64,000 nt of DNA, taken from assembly GCA_947396885.1 (NCBI GenBank), contig OX377201.1, positions 62,470,983 to 62,534,982 on the forward strand, read 5' to 3'. A program made the translations under genes and the position numbers. This stretch comes from Heligmosomoides polygyrus polygyrus (lineage: Eukaryota; Nematoda; Chromadorea; Rhabditida; Heligmosomidae). A model generated the notes under the pieces. The model was not told the DNA's origin and made no database searches. It worked only from the letters and a program-made list of their open reading frames with translations. Below are positions 31,800 to 43,811 of the stretch, one piece after another (position 1 is the stretch's first letter; the number at the start of each line of letters is the position of its first letter).

Positions 31800-32274
31800 G
31801 CCATGCTTTAGATGCTCCGAGAACATGTAAGTCCTGGAACATAAGCTTCCCCAGTGGCAAAAGTTGCTCCAGTCATCTTTGACCATCCACTGCGAAAATG
31901 CGGTGGTTTGGCGAAGTTGTATACATGGTTGTGTAGACTTCGACGAGACGAATCGAAGGGTACCAACCGTTTCTCAAAACACCTCAAATTAGAGGAATTG
32001 TGAGCATGCAACTGTTTTCGACGCCTTGCGGCCGACAACTCGTCTGCGGCCGGCCTTCTCAATGGAGCGCAAGTTTTCAATAGCCATTTTTGATCTTTCA
32101 TATGAAATGTATACTCCAAACAATAGAGCTCAATCTCCTGAGCTTAATCATGCTCTTGGTTTTTCAAATGGATGACCTTTGGCTGAGTTATAGCAAAAAG
32201 ACGCAAAAACCGCAAAAGTGCGGATTTTTCGGCGGTGTCTATTCGAAAGACGCGTCCGGTACTGTATTAGGTTG
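31800..32274. other. No gene seen
   Basis: The open frames 31808-32119 (minus) and 32090-32398 (plus) show no recognised domain. An SH2 N-terminal exon was sought here without success. Confidence 0.4.
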
Positions 32275-32450
32275 TCCTGAAAATTCTCAGCGTTTTGTCT
32301 TACTATTTTACATTCGCCATTATTATGTAAAAATTCAATCGCATTGCGTATTAATGCTACTTTCTTTACGAAATTTTTCGCTCTCTCTGACTGATTAATT
32401 TATATCTCAACGTTGTTGCATATTTCTGTTCTTGAAAGGCTCATTGAAAT

Positions 32451-32917
32451 ATGACGAAGGAGCAATTCCGAACGATATTTTATTTCAACTTCAAATTGGG
32501 ACAAACTGCAGCAGAGGCAGCTCGACTAATCAACCAAGTGAAGGGACCTAACAGTGTTGGAGAAAGCACTGTGCGCCAGTGGTCCAATAAATTTCGGACC
32601 TGAAATTCCAGCTTGGAAGGTGATCCCCGTGGCGGTCGACCTAGAGGGCAATCGTGGACGAGGAGTTGACGGAATTGGTGGAAGCTGAACCATCCACACA
32701 GTTCGTCGGATCGCGGAAGAGCTAGATGTCAGTAAAACAGCCGTTGCGGATGCTTTGAAACGCCCTGTGAAGGTGAAAATCCCGAAAAGTAGGTGCCACG
32801 AGTTGAGTGAGCGACAAAAATTGTCACGTTCCGAGATCGTTCTTCTCTATTTTTACGCAACAAAACTGACCCGTCTCTGGATCGAATCATCACTTGTATT
32901 GAAAAGTGGATTCTGTA
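32451..32917 (+). pseudogene. Mariner transposase, N-terminal part
   Basis: The ATG at 32451 begins EQFRTIFYFNFKLGQTAAEA and continues through a helix-turn-helix (STVRQWSNKF). A stop follows at once, and then frame changes before LEGDPRGGRPRG, VRRIAEELDVSKTAVADALK and DRIITCIEKWIL. The transposase cuts and pastes the element at TA sites. At least one stop and several shifts make it inactive. The frame is cut at the TA of a Tyr codon by the foldback and continues at 36166. Confidence 0.85.
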
Positions 32918-35900
32918 CAGTACCGTCGGTAAACATCCGGCAAAACGCGGCCGGCGGCGGATTAATCCGCCGTTTCCGCCGCCTTGCCATACCCCTCTTC
33001 AAAGTCAATTAGATTCAATGAAATGCACAATGTTTGATTCAGAACAGCATGGTCTACCCAATGGCGTAAAAATCATTGCAGGATTTTAGAATTTTCGAGT
33101 TAGGGGTGACCTAGATTAAACGAGCCCGTAATCATCTTGACTTGACCCACTCCTTGGTCTCGCCTAATTATGCCCCTGGCCGGAATGGACCTTCACAGCA
33201 GAATTTTAAAGGTTTTAAACTGTGTCACAAATGTATTTCATGCTCGTTTTAGGTTTAGTCTCATCTTGGCGATTTATTTGATATCAAATTTGACTAGTTT
33301 GGCCCCATATCCATCATTCCATTCATTCTCAACTGCCGGTTTTTCCCCTTTTCGCTAATTGGTTACGGCCGAATCGCTTTGGTTCTAGGGCTAATTTCTG
33401 CTCGAGTTCCCTATTATGAGGTATGGATTACAAATGTCAGATTTAGGCTTACTTTCACCAAAAGTAAGATAGTAATCAGCCACCAAATTGGCAGTGCATT
33501 AGGGTTCCAATGAGACACGTCCTGCAAAGGCTACTTCACGGGATCAGATTTGTGTCTTCACGCGACGGATCAGTATAGAAGCTGGATATGTGGTCAGACT
33601 CCATGCAGAGATGCTGTCTCACAAAACCGATGGAGCTGGCAACTCACGTCTTGGAGTTTCACTCACTTTAAAAATCAGTTTCCATCAAATCCGACATTGA
33701 GATTTGACACTGACGTCTGTACACACCCCGCAGAAGAGATCCTACCATTTAGCAAACCCATATTTGCAATATCTTTCGAAAAACTCCACTCGACCTCAAC
33801 CTAACTAATTACTTGAGGTAAGTCCGATACTGAAGTTCAAACTGTTGCCGCAATTGCAGTGACCTGAGCTGCCCCACCAACTCCCTCGATATGCGCTCAC
33901 TGCTTCTGTCCTCTCCCTACTCACACTAACCATTTTCACTCTATAAAGTATTGAGTGTTACTTACTAATGTTGGCTTAACTGTTCTACTTGCAAAATTTT
34001 TTGAACCGATCTTCGAATCTATGTCCGAGTCGAAACCGAAGGATTGACTTGTCACGGAAATAATTGTCTTCCATCTATAGGAAACAACACCATGGGAAGA
34101 AATCGTACACCACAAAAATTCTAGCTCCAAGTACATACAATTATAAAGCAAGCTTCTCCGATATGATTTTCGATTAGGCGGTTCGATACTTGGTCGATTT
34201 TCGGCCAAAAATCTGGTCTTCTAACCATATTAAAGAATTCACTTTTAGAAGCTTTTTTTCAGGTTGTACTTTTTGTCTAATTTCAAGCACTATTTTTCAA
34301 TTCGGTACTGTTTTTTAAGAGTTTCTAAAAGCTCTTCGATCTATGATAGTTTATGTGCGGATAACCGCTATCTCTGACATCGACGGTCCTATTCGAAGGA
34401 TTAACATGTCACGGGAATGGCTTTTATTGTCCGAAGAAAAAACTTTGAAACATTGAAGAATCAAGTTGCAGCGATCTTCTATGTGATCAGTGGGCTTCTA
34501 TTATTCGGACACTTTTTTTTCGCGAATAGGAAAAATCAGGACACCAGATCGTATTAAAAATCGTTTCAGAAACCCTTGTTATATATCGAGCAAAAATTCA
34601 GTCTATTTGAAGCGAAATTCCAGCTATATGTGTTGTTTGCTTTAGGTAGAAAATAATTTCGTTTTCATAAACAACGAGAATTTTGTAGACTACCCCGCAA
34701 ATCATATCGAAGCTCGTGGCGGAGAACCTTGTTCTCTTACCGTGTTAAGAGCAGTTCAGAAAACATTTCTAAGAAAAGCACCTGAGTTATCACTAGTAAT
34801 TAACGCTCGATATTTTACAGAGTTCAAATGCAGATGCCACTCCTTCAGATAGAAAAATTTGTCATGTCTATAAGATTCTCGTAGAATTTGCGGAACGTGA
34901 GCTGATTTGAAGACTGCCAAAATTAAAAGAATTTAATTCTTTGAAGAATAGGAGAAACTGGGAAAAATACGATAAACTTCGCCGAAACGGAGAGAGTAGA
35001 CCCCCGTCCTCTCCAAAAAAACGACGTCACAGTACGACCCCTTTGATTCTCGGACCTAAACCCTCACCCTGCGTTGGGTTAGTGTGAAATGTGAGAAGAG
35101 ATATTATATGTCCTGAGGACACGCTTGGTGGGGATGGTCAGGTCACTGCAATTACAGGAACAAAATGGCTAGTGTGAGTAGGGAGAGGAGAGAAGCAGTG
35201 AGCGTATATCGAGGGAGTTGGTAGGGCAGGTCAGGTCACTGCGATTACAGCAATTTTGGACTTCAGTATCGGACTTACCTCAAGTAATTAGTTAGGTTGA
35301 GGTCGAGTGGAGTTTTTTCGAAAGATATTGCATATGTGGGTTTGCTAAATGGTGCGAGGTGTGGACAGACGTCAGTGTCAAATCTCAATGTCGGATTTGA
35401 TGGGAGCTGCCTTTTAAAGGGAGTGAAATCCGAGGCTGAGTTGTCAGCTCTGTCAGCTTCATCGCTTTTGTGAGACAGCATTTCTGCACGGTGTCTGACC
35501 ACATATCCAGCTTCTATACTGATCCGTCGCTTGAAGACACAGGTCTGCACCCGTGAAGTAGCCTTTGCAGGACGTGTCTCTTTGGAACCCTAATGCACTG
35601 CCAATTTGGTGGCTGATTACTTTTGGTGAAAGTAAGCCTAAAATCTGACATTTGTAATCCATACCTCATAACAGGGAACTCGATCAAAAACCAGCCCTAG
35701 AACAAAAGCAATTCGGTCGTAACTAATCAGCGAAAATGGAAAAGACCAACAGTTGAGATTGAATGGAATGATGGATATGGGGCCAAACTAGTCAAATTGG
35801 ATATCAACTAGATCGCCATGATAAGGCTGAACCTGAAACGAACTTGAAATACATTTGTGACACCGTTTAAGACTTTTAAAATTCTGCTGTGCAGATCCAT

Positions 35901-36165
35901 TCCGGCCAGGGGGCAGAATTAGGCGAGACTAAGGAGCGGGCAGGTCAAGATAATTACGGGCTCGTTTAATCCAGGTCGCCTGACTCAAAAATTCCAAAAA
36001 CGTGCAAAGACTTTTATGGCGTTGGGTGAAACATGTTGTTCTGAATCCAACAATGTGCATTTCATTGAATATAATTGATTTTGAAGAGAGTTATGGCAAA
36101 GCGGCGGAAACGGCGGATTAATCCGCCGCCGGCCGCGTTTTGGCGGATGTTTACCGACGGTGCTG
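32918..36165. mobile_element. Long foldback element FB1, inserted at TA
   Basis: It is flanked by a TA duplication (32916-32917 and 36166-36167). The termini CAGTACCGTCGGTAAACATC and, inverted, CAGCACCGTCGGTAAACATC extend into arms of about 1.0 kb each (32918-33937, 35160-36165) that match throughout. The arms contain a GGCGGCGGATTAATCCGCCG palindrome near the tip. The middle 1.2 kb (33938-35159) is AT-rich and shows no coding region. Removing it with one TA restores the mariner reading frame exactly, which fixes its borders. The ends and several subterminal blocks are shared with FB2 at 53757-55609. Confidence 0.85.
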
Positions 36166-36167
36166 TA

Positions 36168-36709
36168 TGATAACAGGAAACGTTCCGGACAGTGGTTTGA
36201 CTCCGACGAACTCCCTAGGCATTTTCCAAAGGCGGACCTCCACCAAAAGAGGTAATTGTCACTGTGTGGTGGTCGGCGGCTGGTGTAGTCCATTAAAACT
36301 TCTGGCATCAGGCCAAACGATCACAGCAGAGTCCTACTGTAAGAAAATCGACGAAGTGCACCGAAAATTGCGTCGACCTCAGCCAGCATTGGTCAACAGA
36401 AGAGGCCCAATTCTTTTGCACGATAACGCCCGCCCACACGTCTCACAAATCACTATTCGAAAACTGGACGAATTAAGGGTTGAAGTTCTGCCTCACCCGT
36501 CATATTCTTCAGACCCAACCGACTACCACCTTTTTAAACACTTTCAGAACTCTCTCGCTGGTAAAACCTTCACCGATCAGGACCAAGCCAAAACAGCTTT
36601 CGTGGATTTTGTCGAATCTCGACCGCCTAATTTTTTCGCTGATGGAATAAGTCGACTGGTGGCCCGTTGGCAAGAGGGTGCTGATTCGATTGGTGCTTAC
36701 TTCGACTGA
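36168..36709 (+). pseudogene. Mariner transposase, C-terminal catalytic part
   Basis: It continues the protein with YDNRKRS-type sequence (first frame), then with frame changes VTVWWSAAG, ITAESYCKKIDEVHRKL and GPILLHDNARPHVSQ, then SSDPTDYHLFKHF and SRLVARWQEG, ending at 36707-36709. The HDNARPH and D--PTDYH segments carry two of the three catalytic aspartates of mariner (D,D34D type). It is inactive because of shifts and the foldback insertion. Confidence 0.85.
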
Positions 36710-36817
36710 ACCCGATAAGATTTGAGAAGGTTATGGTAATTCAAAGTGAAGCACTCAAAACGCTGAGAACTTTCCGGAGAACCTAATACTATGGCAACAT
36801 TTACTATATTCAATCAG

Positions 36818-39800
36818 AACTGCTATTCTTGAGGTGGACAACGATCCGACGAAGATACGACGAGAAATAATTCTGTCAGTCTCCACAGAAGTGGAAAGCA
36901 AGCACTCAAAAGAGTCCGACAAAACAGATCAGAGCCGGTCTCCATCACAAAGGAAGAAGGGCAAGGTAAAGACTGAGGTCGAGTTCATGAACGATTGAGC
37001 CAGCGGACGTGCGGGGTATAAGGGATAGAAATACTCATGATGAATCATTTATCTCTACCCTTTACGTTATCATTAGCCCTCGTACCCCACATACCCGGGG
37101 TTTCATTATTGATGAATCCGGCCCCTGTAGTACTAACCTAATGCAAAAAGAGGTCTGGCTTGGATTTAATTCCACAGTTGCTCTCATGTGACACCCACTT
37201 GCAGTTGAAAAATGTGATTGTACGGCGGAGAAACAACCAGTACCTCGTGGAGACGCACCGTCTTTTCAAAACACTCCCGGAATTAATGGAGCACTATCAG
37301 AAAACAACAGGAAGACTCAACAAGGTAGTTCTCTAGTGAGGCGTTGTATACAGCCGAGACCGAAATAGTTTGCTCACAAGATTTTCTCATACGTCCATGC
37401 TGGTCATGATAGCGGATCACCATAAAGTTGAAAAGCGTGATCCATGTAATTCAGGCACGTAGTGGTACACGTCGGCCTAAAACTTCAACCTTTTTGAGTC
37501 TGTTAGCTCGTGAGAATCAGTGCTGGCCTCACATAGTGCGTTTGTGTACAGCCGTGTAATTGAAGAGTTGGCCGTCTATCTTCCGGAGACGTAGCGGCTG
37601 ACGTGGTCCATGTAGATCTTCTGCAGCTCAATGCTGCGACTCCGTTATGAGCGTTCACAGGGCTTTAGGAGGCTACAATGGGTAACTCATGCGGACATCA
37701 ACCACTGCTTACGAGCACTTCTTTCTTTTTCTTTGGGGAGCGTGTCGTTTGGCACTTCACATGTGGTCACTGTACACATGCGGTACATCGTGCTGCTCCT
37801 CGTTTCTTAATGCTTCCTCCATCACAGCGATCGCCTATTCGCGCTGCTTCGCAAGAGTGTACGGTGTGTGAGATATAAGACATAGTGGAAGTTCATGGTT
37901 AGGATGGAGCCGGAGGAGGTTGCACGCCTCCTTCGCTTTCCGTTTTGGGCAGTTTTGAAAATTCAGCCGCGGCTTTCTTCCTGTATGATGTTGTATCAAA
38001 CCGTTCGCCATCGTCGTGATCACAGTAGCGTATTGTTGCGCACCAGCAGCAGAGCAGCATCGGGAACAGGTTTCCGATGAGTTTGCTGCAGTGGGATGTA
38101 CCCTCCAGGAAACAAGCCTCCGCTGCGCGGTGGTTCGTCAGGAAGCTGGAAGTCTAGCCCCGTCCCACTCAAGAAATTCTCCACATCCACATCGATTTGG
38201 GTAGAGCATCCTAAGAGAAGCGCAGATGCTTCACCTGCTGATCTGGCTTCTTGCACTGCGTTAGGCGTCAATCTGTTGCTGACCTCGAGAGGTCCAGGAC
38301 GCAATACAGGGTGTTCCTAAATAATGTGACGAAGTTTTGTCGTCCTTCCATGCGAACGCATCGATCTGCGGTATGGCGGAGATAGTGCCTTTTTTGCGCG
38401 CATCTTTCTATCCGTGCTGTAATATTTTAAGTTCTATTTTGTCCCAATTACGGTTTTTCTCAGATGTCAAACCATTGCACTGCGATTTTGGAGCTTTATC
38501 GTCAAGGAAGATGCCATCGTAACCTGCTCGGTCGACTGTCTCCACAGAAACTCGTCGATGTAAGGAGCTTGGCCATGAAGGTGATCCTCCAGGTCAAGGA
38601 AGAAATCGCAATACGCCGTAGATCCGGAAAATCATCGAAAAGTGAAAATCCCAAATTTGAGGCTCTCCTGAGAAAAATCGCGCATGATATCTGTGTTAGT
38701 CGCACAGCAATGCATAGAATAGCTAGAATGAAACTCAAGGACTCAAGTCCTACAAGTTCTATAAAGCCCAGCTCCTGATGGACAAGAATGAGCGCGAGCG
38801 GCTCCTTCGATGCCGCCAGCTCAAACTGCGCACCGCAAGTCGCGAGTGGGAGCGAACACTGTTCAGCAAGCTCTTCACCGTGGAGTAGGCTCACAACTCC
38901 AACACGGCAAGATCTGATCTGGAGAGACTTCAGCCACCTCTACCATCGTCGAGCATGTCAAAATCTGCAGGCGGTCATAGTTTGGGGTGGAATCTACACC
39001 AGCGGAAAGACCCCCTGGTTTTTGTAGAGGAAGGAGTAAAATATAATATAAATCAAGATGTGCACCATCATCTAGGACATCTTCGAGACTGGCACTTTTC
39101 TGGTCCCAGCAGCACTTCAGCAATGCGCAGTGGACGTTACAAGAAGATTCAGTTCATGCACGGAGAGTGAAAAGTACGCAGGCATGGTGCAAGGCCAATG
39201 TTCAGGACTTCGTCATGTCTGCGGAATGGTCACCGCACTTCCCGGATTTGAATCCGAAGAACTGCAACGCGCGGTCCATTTTGAAGGCCAGAGTCCGTGC
39301 CAAGCGCCACCACAACCTGGAGGCCCAGAAGACATCTCCGCGTTGGAAGTGGGAGCGGCTGTCTCCAGATGACCTGCGGCCCATCGTCAAAAATTTCACC
39401 ACATGTTTTGACTTCTGTTTTCGCGTCAAGGAGGGCCACTTCGAATCCAGACTAATATGGTGTTGCCTAATGTCTGTGCCGTTGTTATCTATGTATGTCG
39501 TTGTCTGTCGTGACTAATACGGTGTTGCCTAGTGTCTAATATGGTGTTGAGACTAATATGGTGTTGCCTAGTGTCTATGTCGTTGTCATCCTTAATGTTT
39601 TGTAAAATTGTGAGTTGTTTGTTGTGTAATTATAATTTAAAAACCTTCACCAAGGTATTTTGGAACACCCTGTAGATCGACGGCACCTATGTCGAACGCC
39701 ATCAACGGAACGTTGTTGTTCCTTAGGACGATGAAGGCCTATTCGTGACTCCATTGCTCCCCGTTTTGAGGGCTTTCGCGCATGGAAAGTGCAACGTTTT

Positions 39801-42306
39801 GGAGTTAGACGTTTTAGATGCACTGCTGCAACTTTAGCTATGTAGCATTTAAGAAGCGAAACCCGACCGACTTCTCAAATATCTTCACACGCATATGTCT
39901 TTGCAAGGAGACTTTCTAAACTCAACAAAGGCGTTTTCAGTTCACATTTGCTCTGAAAAATCCAATCAAACTTCAACCGTGGGAATTTCTGCACAGCGAT
40001 GTGAAACAAGGAAAGCTTCTCGGACAGGGCGCATTCGGCGAAGTGCGCGCCGGAACGCTGCACTTAAAAACTGGAGAAACTGTTGACGTTGCAATTAAAG
40101 TTGTAGGTTCCGCAATCGCGCATATTACAGCGAGCTACAGCATCAGTGCGCAAGTCCGGAATTTGACTGACAAATCTTTCAGACCAAAGGATCGTCCGAC
40201 CTCTGTAAGGCGAAGATCAAGGAGATGATGAAGGAAGCTCGCCTGATGCGCAACTTCAACCATAAGAACATTGTGCGCATCTACGGTGTGGCCGTGGACG
40301 AGCAACCTCTCTACATCATTCTGGAGTTGGTAACCGGTGAGCTGCCCCTCAACAGCTCGCTCTCAGCAGCTGCTCTCGTGGCGAGGCGAATCTACAGATA
40401 TGCGGACTTACTACTGCGCCGCGTCGGGGAGTGGTGGAGATGGAGCTCTGAAGAGCTTCTCAAATAGCCGTCAGTTAGTGCTCAGGAGCGCTTTTATGCG
40501 TCAGCGAACAGCAGTCTGTGTCGAGTTTCCTTCAATGACCACCTCACTCTCTCGTCATCAACTACCGCGTTCAAATTTGAACGTAAAAACTGTCACCTAA
40601 ATGCAGCTGCGTTTCTATTTAAAGCGTAGCCTTACATTAAATAGAAAACCAAGCTGATAGCAAGCCGGAAGGGTGGGACTTTTGAAAGCTAAGCAATCTC
40701 CTAGCGATTTCTGTGCGCTTGTTCACCTTCAATAGAAGAAGCACCGACATATGTACACTGCAAATAACCTTCTTCGGGTCCAGCATCTAGGCGCAAACCC
40801 CTTTTGTCGATGCAGGCATGGATGAAGAGTTGATGTAAACCTTAGCTAAGTTTGCTAAGTTTAGAAGATGTTGTGTTCTGCTGCTCACCTTTCCGGGTAG
40901 GCATTCCTCGGCATTCTTCGAAGTCTCACGCAACGACCGTTTCGTTGTGTGCTCATGAAAGTGCCATTTATGAATTGTAATTTGTAAACTCACAAGGCTC
41001 CAATCCTTCTGCCTTGTGTTCTATCCAGAGGTCTTCTATTAGACCCGTCCCCCGCTACGGAGGCCCGAGTTCCGGTTTCCTTGTTCGAACCCTGGGACGA
41101 GCATGTGCCATACAATCGCATGGGAAAGCCTTCGAGAATCCTTAGAGCGCTGCCAGGTGCGTCAAGTACGAGTCCCGAGAAATATAGACGTATCTGAACG
41201 GAAGGCCTTTGGAATAAACCAAAATGCTGTGTGGAACGACCTGTGTATGAAGTTGTGGCTCTTTGAAATTGGGGGTTAGATACAGAGGGCTGAAATGAAC
41301 GCGTACCGCTGCTAGCGATCCTCCTTCGCAGACGCACGTTTTTCATTTTAGGAGGAGCGCTTAATTCTTGGCTTAAAGCGAATGCTGGTCGTGTCGAGGT
41401 GAAGGATAAAACCACAATGTGCCTCGGAGCAGCTCAAGGAGTCGAGTACTTGCACTTTAACCACTGCATGCACAGAGACCTGGCGGCCAGAAATTGCCTG
41501 ATCACTGAAGACAAAATGGTGGGTGCGTCCACAAGATGGCGCTCTTCATTCCTCGTGGCACCAGCTTGTTTTGTGATGGCTCTGATTGCAGGTGAAGATC
41601 AGCGACTTCGGACTGTCACGGATGGGAACGCACTATCAGATTCGCACTGCGATGCGGCTACCGATCAAATGGCTCGCTCCGGAGACGATCACCACCTTCT
41701 CGTTTTCCTTGAAGACGGATGTGTTCAGCTTCGGGGTGGTAGTCTTCGAGATCTTCTCGGACGGCGCAGAACCATGGGAGGGCAAAACCAACGCGGAAGT
41801 CAAGTCCTATGTTTGTCCTGCACACCCTATGTGACACGACTGCCTTTCTGCTTAAAAAGCTATCCTTAAGGTCACTCATGGTGAGTTCCTGACGTTGCCC
41901 GACTGCCTTCCAGACAACCTGCGGAGCTTCATCGAAGAGAGGGTTTTTGTCAAGGACCCTGCAGAAAGAGCCGACATGTCCGAGGTTAGAGGAAGTTTCC
42001 TGCTCACAAAGCAAACAAGCACACAACGATTTATGGCAGGTCGTCAAGACTTTCGAACAAGCAGCTGCAGAGAGCAACTCACCTCCATCGCCGGAGAGCG
42101 GCGGTTGGTGGAGACGGGAGCGCCGTTCAAAACAGAAGACGCACAAAGTGTTCGTTCTTGCGCTATATTCCGGATTTTCACCGGCACTTAGCGAGCTGGT
42201 GCCCGCATCGAAATCGCACATGCTCGTAGAGCAATCACAGAACGCGTCAGTTGAGGAGAGCACAGATCTAGACAGGGGAAGGAACTACGAGGTCTGGCAG
42301 ACCTAG
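36818..42306 (+). CDS. SH2-domain non-receptor tyrosine kinase, Fer/SPE-8-type (N-terminus not found)
   Basis: Eight exons fit GT-AG introns and phase: 36818-36965, 37205-37324, 39941-40102, 40183-40336, 41352-41518, 41592-41810, 41871-41984 and 42040-42306, about 449 codons. The first two encode the second half of an SH2 domain (RREIILSVSTEVE; LKNVIVRRRNNQYLVETHRL; LPELMEHYQKTTGRL). The kinase domain follows: GQGAFGEV, VAIKV, HRDLAARN, ISDFGLSR, LPIKWLAPE and TDVFSFGVVVFEIFSDG, so ATP-binding Lys, catalytic Asp and DFG are present. A basic tail of about 80 residues ends at WQT. It should phosphorylate tyrosines in the cytoplasm, at sites chosen through SH2. Nematodes carry many such genes, several used in sperm. 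The exon with the SH2 FLVR arginine was not seen; the mariner lies directly upstream. The intron before exon 3 (2.6 kb) holds a Tc1-like element. Confidence 0.9.
38020..38304 (-). CDS. Candidate exon, unrecognised, antisense in a kinase intron
   Basis: The minus frame of 94 codons has a non-repetitive composition (RLTPNAVQEARSAGEASAL, STQIDVDVENFLSGTGLDF, RSGGLFPGGYIPLQQTH). It lies just outside the Tc1-like element. No domain is recognised and the splice partners are not clear. The opposite strand is also open, so this may be chance in a GC-rich stretch. Confidence 0.25.
   Translation of the reverse strand: MRPGPLEVSNRLTPNAVQEARSAGEASALLLGCSTQIDVDVENFLSGTGLDFQLPDEPPRSGGLFPGGYIPLQQTHRKPVPDAALLLVRNNTLL
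38307..39672 (+). mobile_element. Tc1/mariner-family element in a kinase intron
   Basis: The ends CAGGGTGTTCCTAAATAAT and, inverted, CAGGGTGTTCCAAAATACC are flanked by TA (38305-38306, 39673-39674). The element is 1366 bases. Between the transposase and the right end is a short imperfect tandem of CTAATATGGTGTTGCCTAG-type units (39460-39590). Confidence 0.85.
38464..39453 (+). pseudogene. Tc1-like transposase fossil, several frameshifts
   Basis: Pieces in changing plus frames read in family order: CTAILELYRQGRCHRNL, EEIAIRRRSGKS, SRTAMHRIARMKLKDSS, LMDKNERERLLRCRQLKLRT, REWERTLFSKLFTVE, GKTPWFL / DPLVFVEEGVKYNINQD, TQAWCKANVQDFVMSAEWSP, FPDLNPKNC, KTSPRWKWERLSPDDLRPI and VKEGHFES. N-terminal helix-turn-helix DNA-binding and the DDE catalytic region are both represented. 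At least four frame changes exclude activity. The relatedness to other Tc1-like families is inferred from these motifs only. Confidence 0.85.
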
Positions 42307-42553
42307 TTTGCACGTTTTCAGATGCCCTATGGTATGGGCATCAGCCCGCTGAGTGTCTTTTTTAATTTCATATTTAACTCTCCTGCCATCTTACACCTGT
42401 GTCCTACTCGCATAAAGGTAGAGGTTAAATGCAAGGGGTGGGAGGTCTGGTGGGATTGCTCGCACTACGTTTTGAATCTGCCGGGCGGTATACCCACCCG
42501 ACAGCGAAAGGCTAGACGCACTGAAGGCGAATGGTGGGCACCATCATCCAAAG
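42307..42553. other. Short intergenic stretch after the kinase stop
   Basis: No feature was recognised. The kinase 3' UTR would lie here, but no AATAAA signal was identified close to the stop. Confidence 0.4.
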
Positions 42554-43331
42554 GATTTTTGCGGCAAGGCAACGTAATGTGATAACAGCACAGCGCTTTT
42601 CCACTAAAATAGGGACTGCTGGAAAATCAGACTGAAAGAATTCGTTGGAGAGGCAGCGTAGTGCAGGGCTGGGTGACCTCGAATTGAATGGAGCTTGCTA
42701 AAGGTAAGGCAATTCGGTCTCTAACCGGTTACGGTCTATAAGCGTAATTCTGCACTACCCTCACAAAATGGGAGGGCAGAATTCGAAAACATCAGAAAGC
42801 AGAAAGCCCTGAAAACAATTGGAAACCTGCATCACCTACCGTCCCATTGATCATCGAGTTGCTCGAGCGGGAGCCAACAGCGTCTCCATTCGCCCCTGTG
42901 GCGTGCCAACGTGTTCCAATCATCGTTCGATGGGCACTAAGAGCGTCTTGTCGTTCGTTCAGGGCTTCAGGAAGAAGCCCGACCACTGCGTTGGTGGACG
43001 TCCTGGTGTTCTATTGACATCCCTTGGAATCCAGTCGGTGACTGCTCTCGTCCAGCAAGTCCGGCAGGTGTCTCTGAGATCTATCATGTGATCCGCCTAC
43101 CTAATTTTTGACGGTTTAACCCATGCGACAACGTTTGTGATCCTCGAACGTTGACGGAGCTCAGAACTCCAGAGTCCTCTCATTTGCGTGAATCGCGTCG
43201 CTCAAAGGATCGTCCGCTCGGTTCCCGCTGCTCGCACGTTCATCCTGCTTTCTCGTATGGCAGGTCTTTGAGGTGCGCGCGAACAAGAGTGGAGTCCGAA
43301 AATCTGGGCACGGAGCGAGTCGTTCTTCGCA
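42554..43331 (-). pseudogene. RTE-type 3' fossil, left arm of a large inverted pair
   Basis: This is the reverse complement of 47616-48391 at high identity. On the minus strand the damaged frames give the C-terminal region (RAGTERTIL, the WIPRDV-RT-GRPPT-W block, NERQDALSAHR) and then the element tail with a GCACAGCGCTTTTCCACTAA block. It was probably created by inverted duplication of one relic or by two insertions of the same family. Confidence 0.7.
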
Positions 43332-43554
43332 CACAAATACAAATCGAAGTATGGGCAAAAATTGCTTTCGATTTCCAGAGTCTTTACACCTTCGACTAGC
43401 AGATGGTGAGGGAAAATAGGCAACATCGTTGTTAAATCGCGTTATACGGGTTACAATAAGGCTATAACGCCAGTATCGTAGACGGAGTTCAAGATACACT
43501 TTACATCGGCAAAAGAGCAGTGAGCAACCCCAGCAATGCAAAACACCAAACCCG

Positions 43555-43770
43555 AGATCCGAACCCACTCGGACATTCGGGTTCGACGAGCCGAACCGAA
43601 CAGCAACACGAGCCACGCGGTCGGGTGGCTCGAGTTGCTATTGGGGGGAACAGCTGTTGCTATCGGGGAGAAGGCGGTCAACTGAGGGACGGCTCCTGTT
43701 GCTATTGTGTTGCCGCTCGGTTGCTACTGTGTTGCCGTTCGGTTGCTATTGTGTTGCTGCTCGGTTGCTA
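43555..43770. repeat. GTTGCTATTGTGTTGC-rich repeat, left
   Basis: Units such as CGGTTGCTATTGTGTTGC repeat three times near 43705-43770. The segment with CATTCGGGTTCGACGAGCCG is the reverse complement of 47035-47065. Confidence 0.65.
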
Positions 43771-43773
43771 GAC

Positions 43774-43775
43774 GG

Positions 43776-43809
<34 letters not shown>

Positions 43810-43811
43810 AT
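43774..43811. repeat. (TA)n microsatellite
   Basis: A run of TA dinucleotides of about 38 bases. Confidence 0.95.

Larger units (their letters stand above)
32277..36786 (+). mobile_element. Mariner element, split by a foldback insertion
   Basis: The left end TTAGGTTGTCCTGAAAATTC and the inverse right end TTAGGTTCTCCGGAAAGTTC are mariner-type, with TA at 32275-32276 and 36787-36788. Without the 3.25-kb insertion the element is about 1.26 kb, normal for mariner. It ends 31 bases before the first visible exon of the kinase gene. Confidence 0.85.

Noticed and set aside
41010..41240. tRNA or foldback-family end in the kinase intron (GTTCGAACCC and ATCTGAACGGA)
   Set aside because: Only isolated short matches; no A box at tRNA distance and no inverted partner.
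42792..43091. Independent small genes in the arms of the RTE-derived inverted pair
   Set aside because: The same frames appear in mirror image at 47858-48157 and are shadows of the fossil RTE 3' region.
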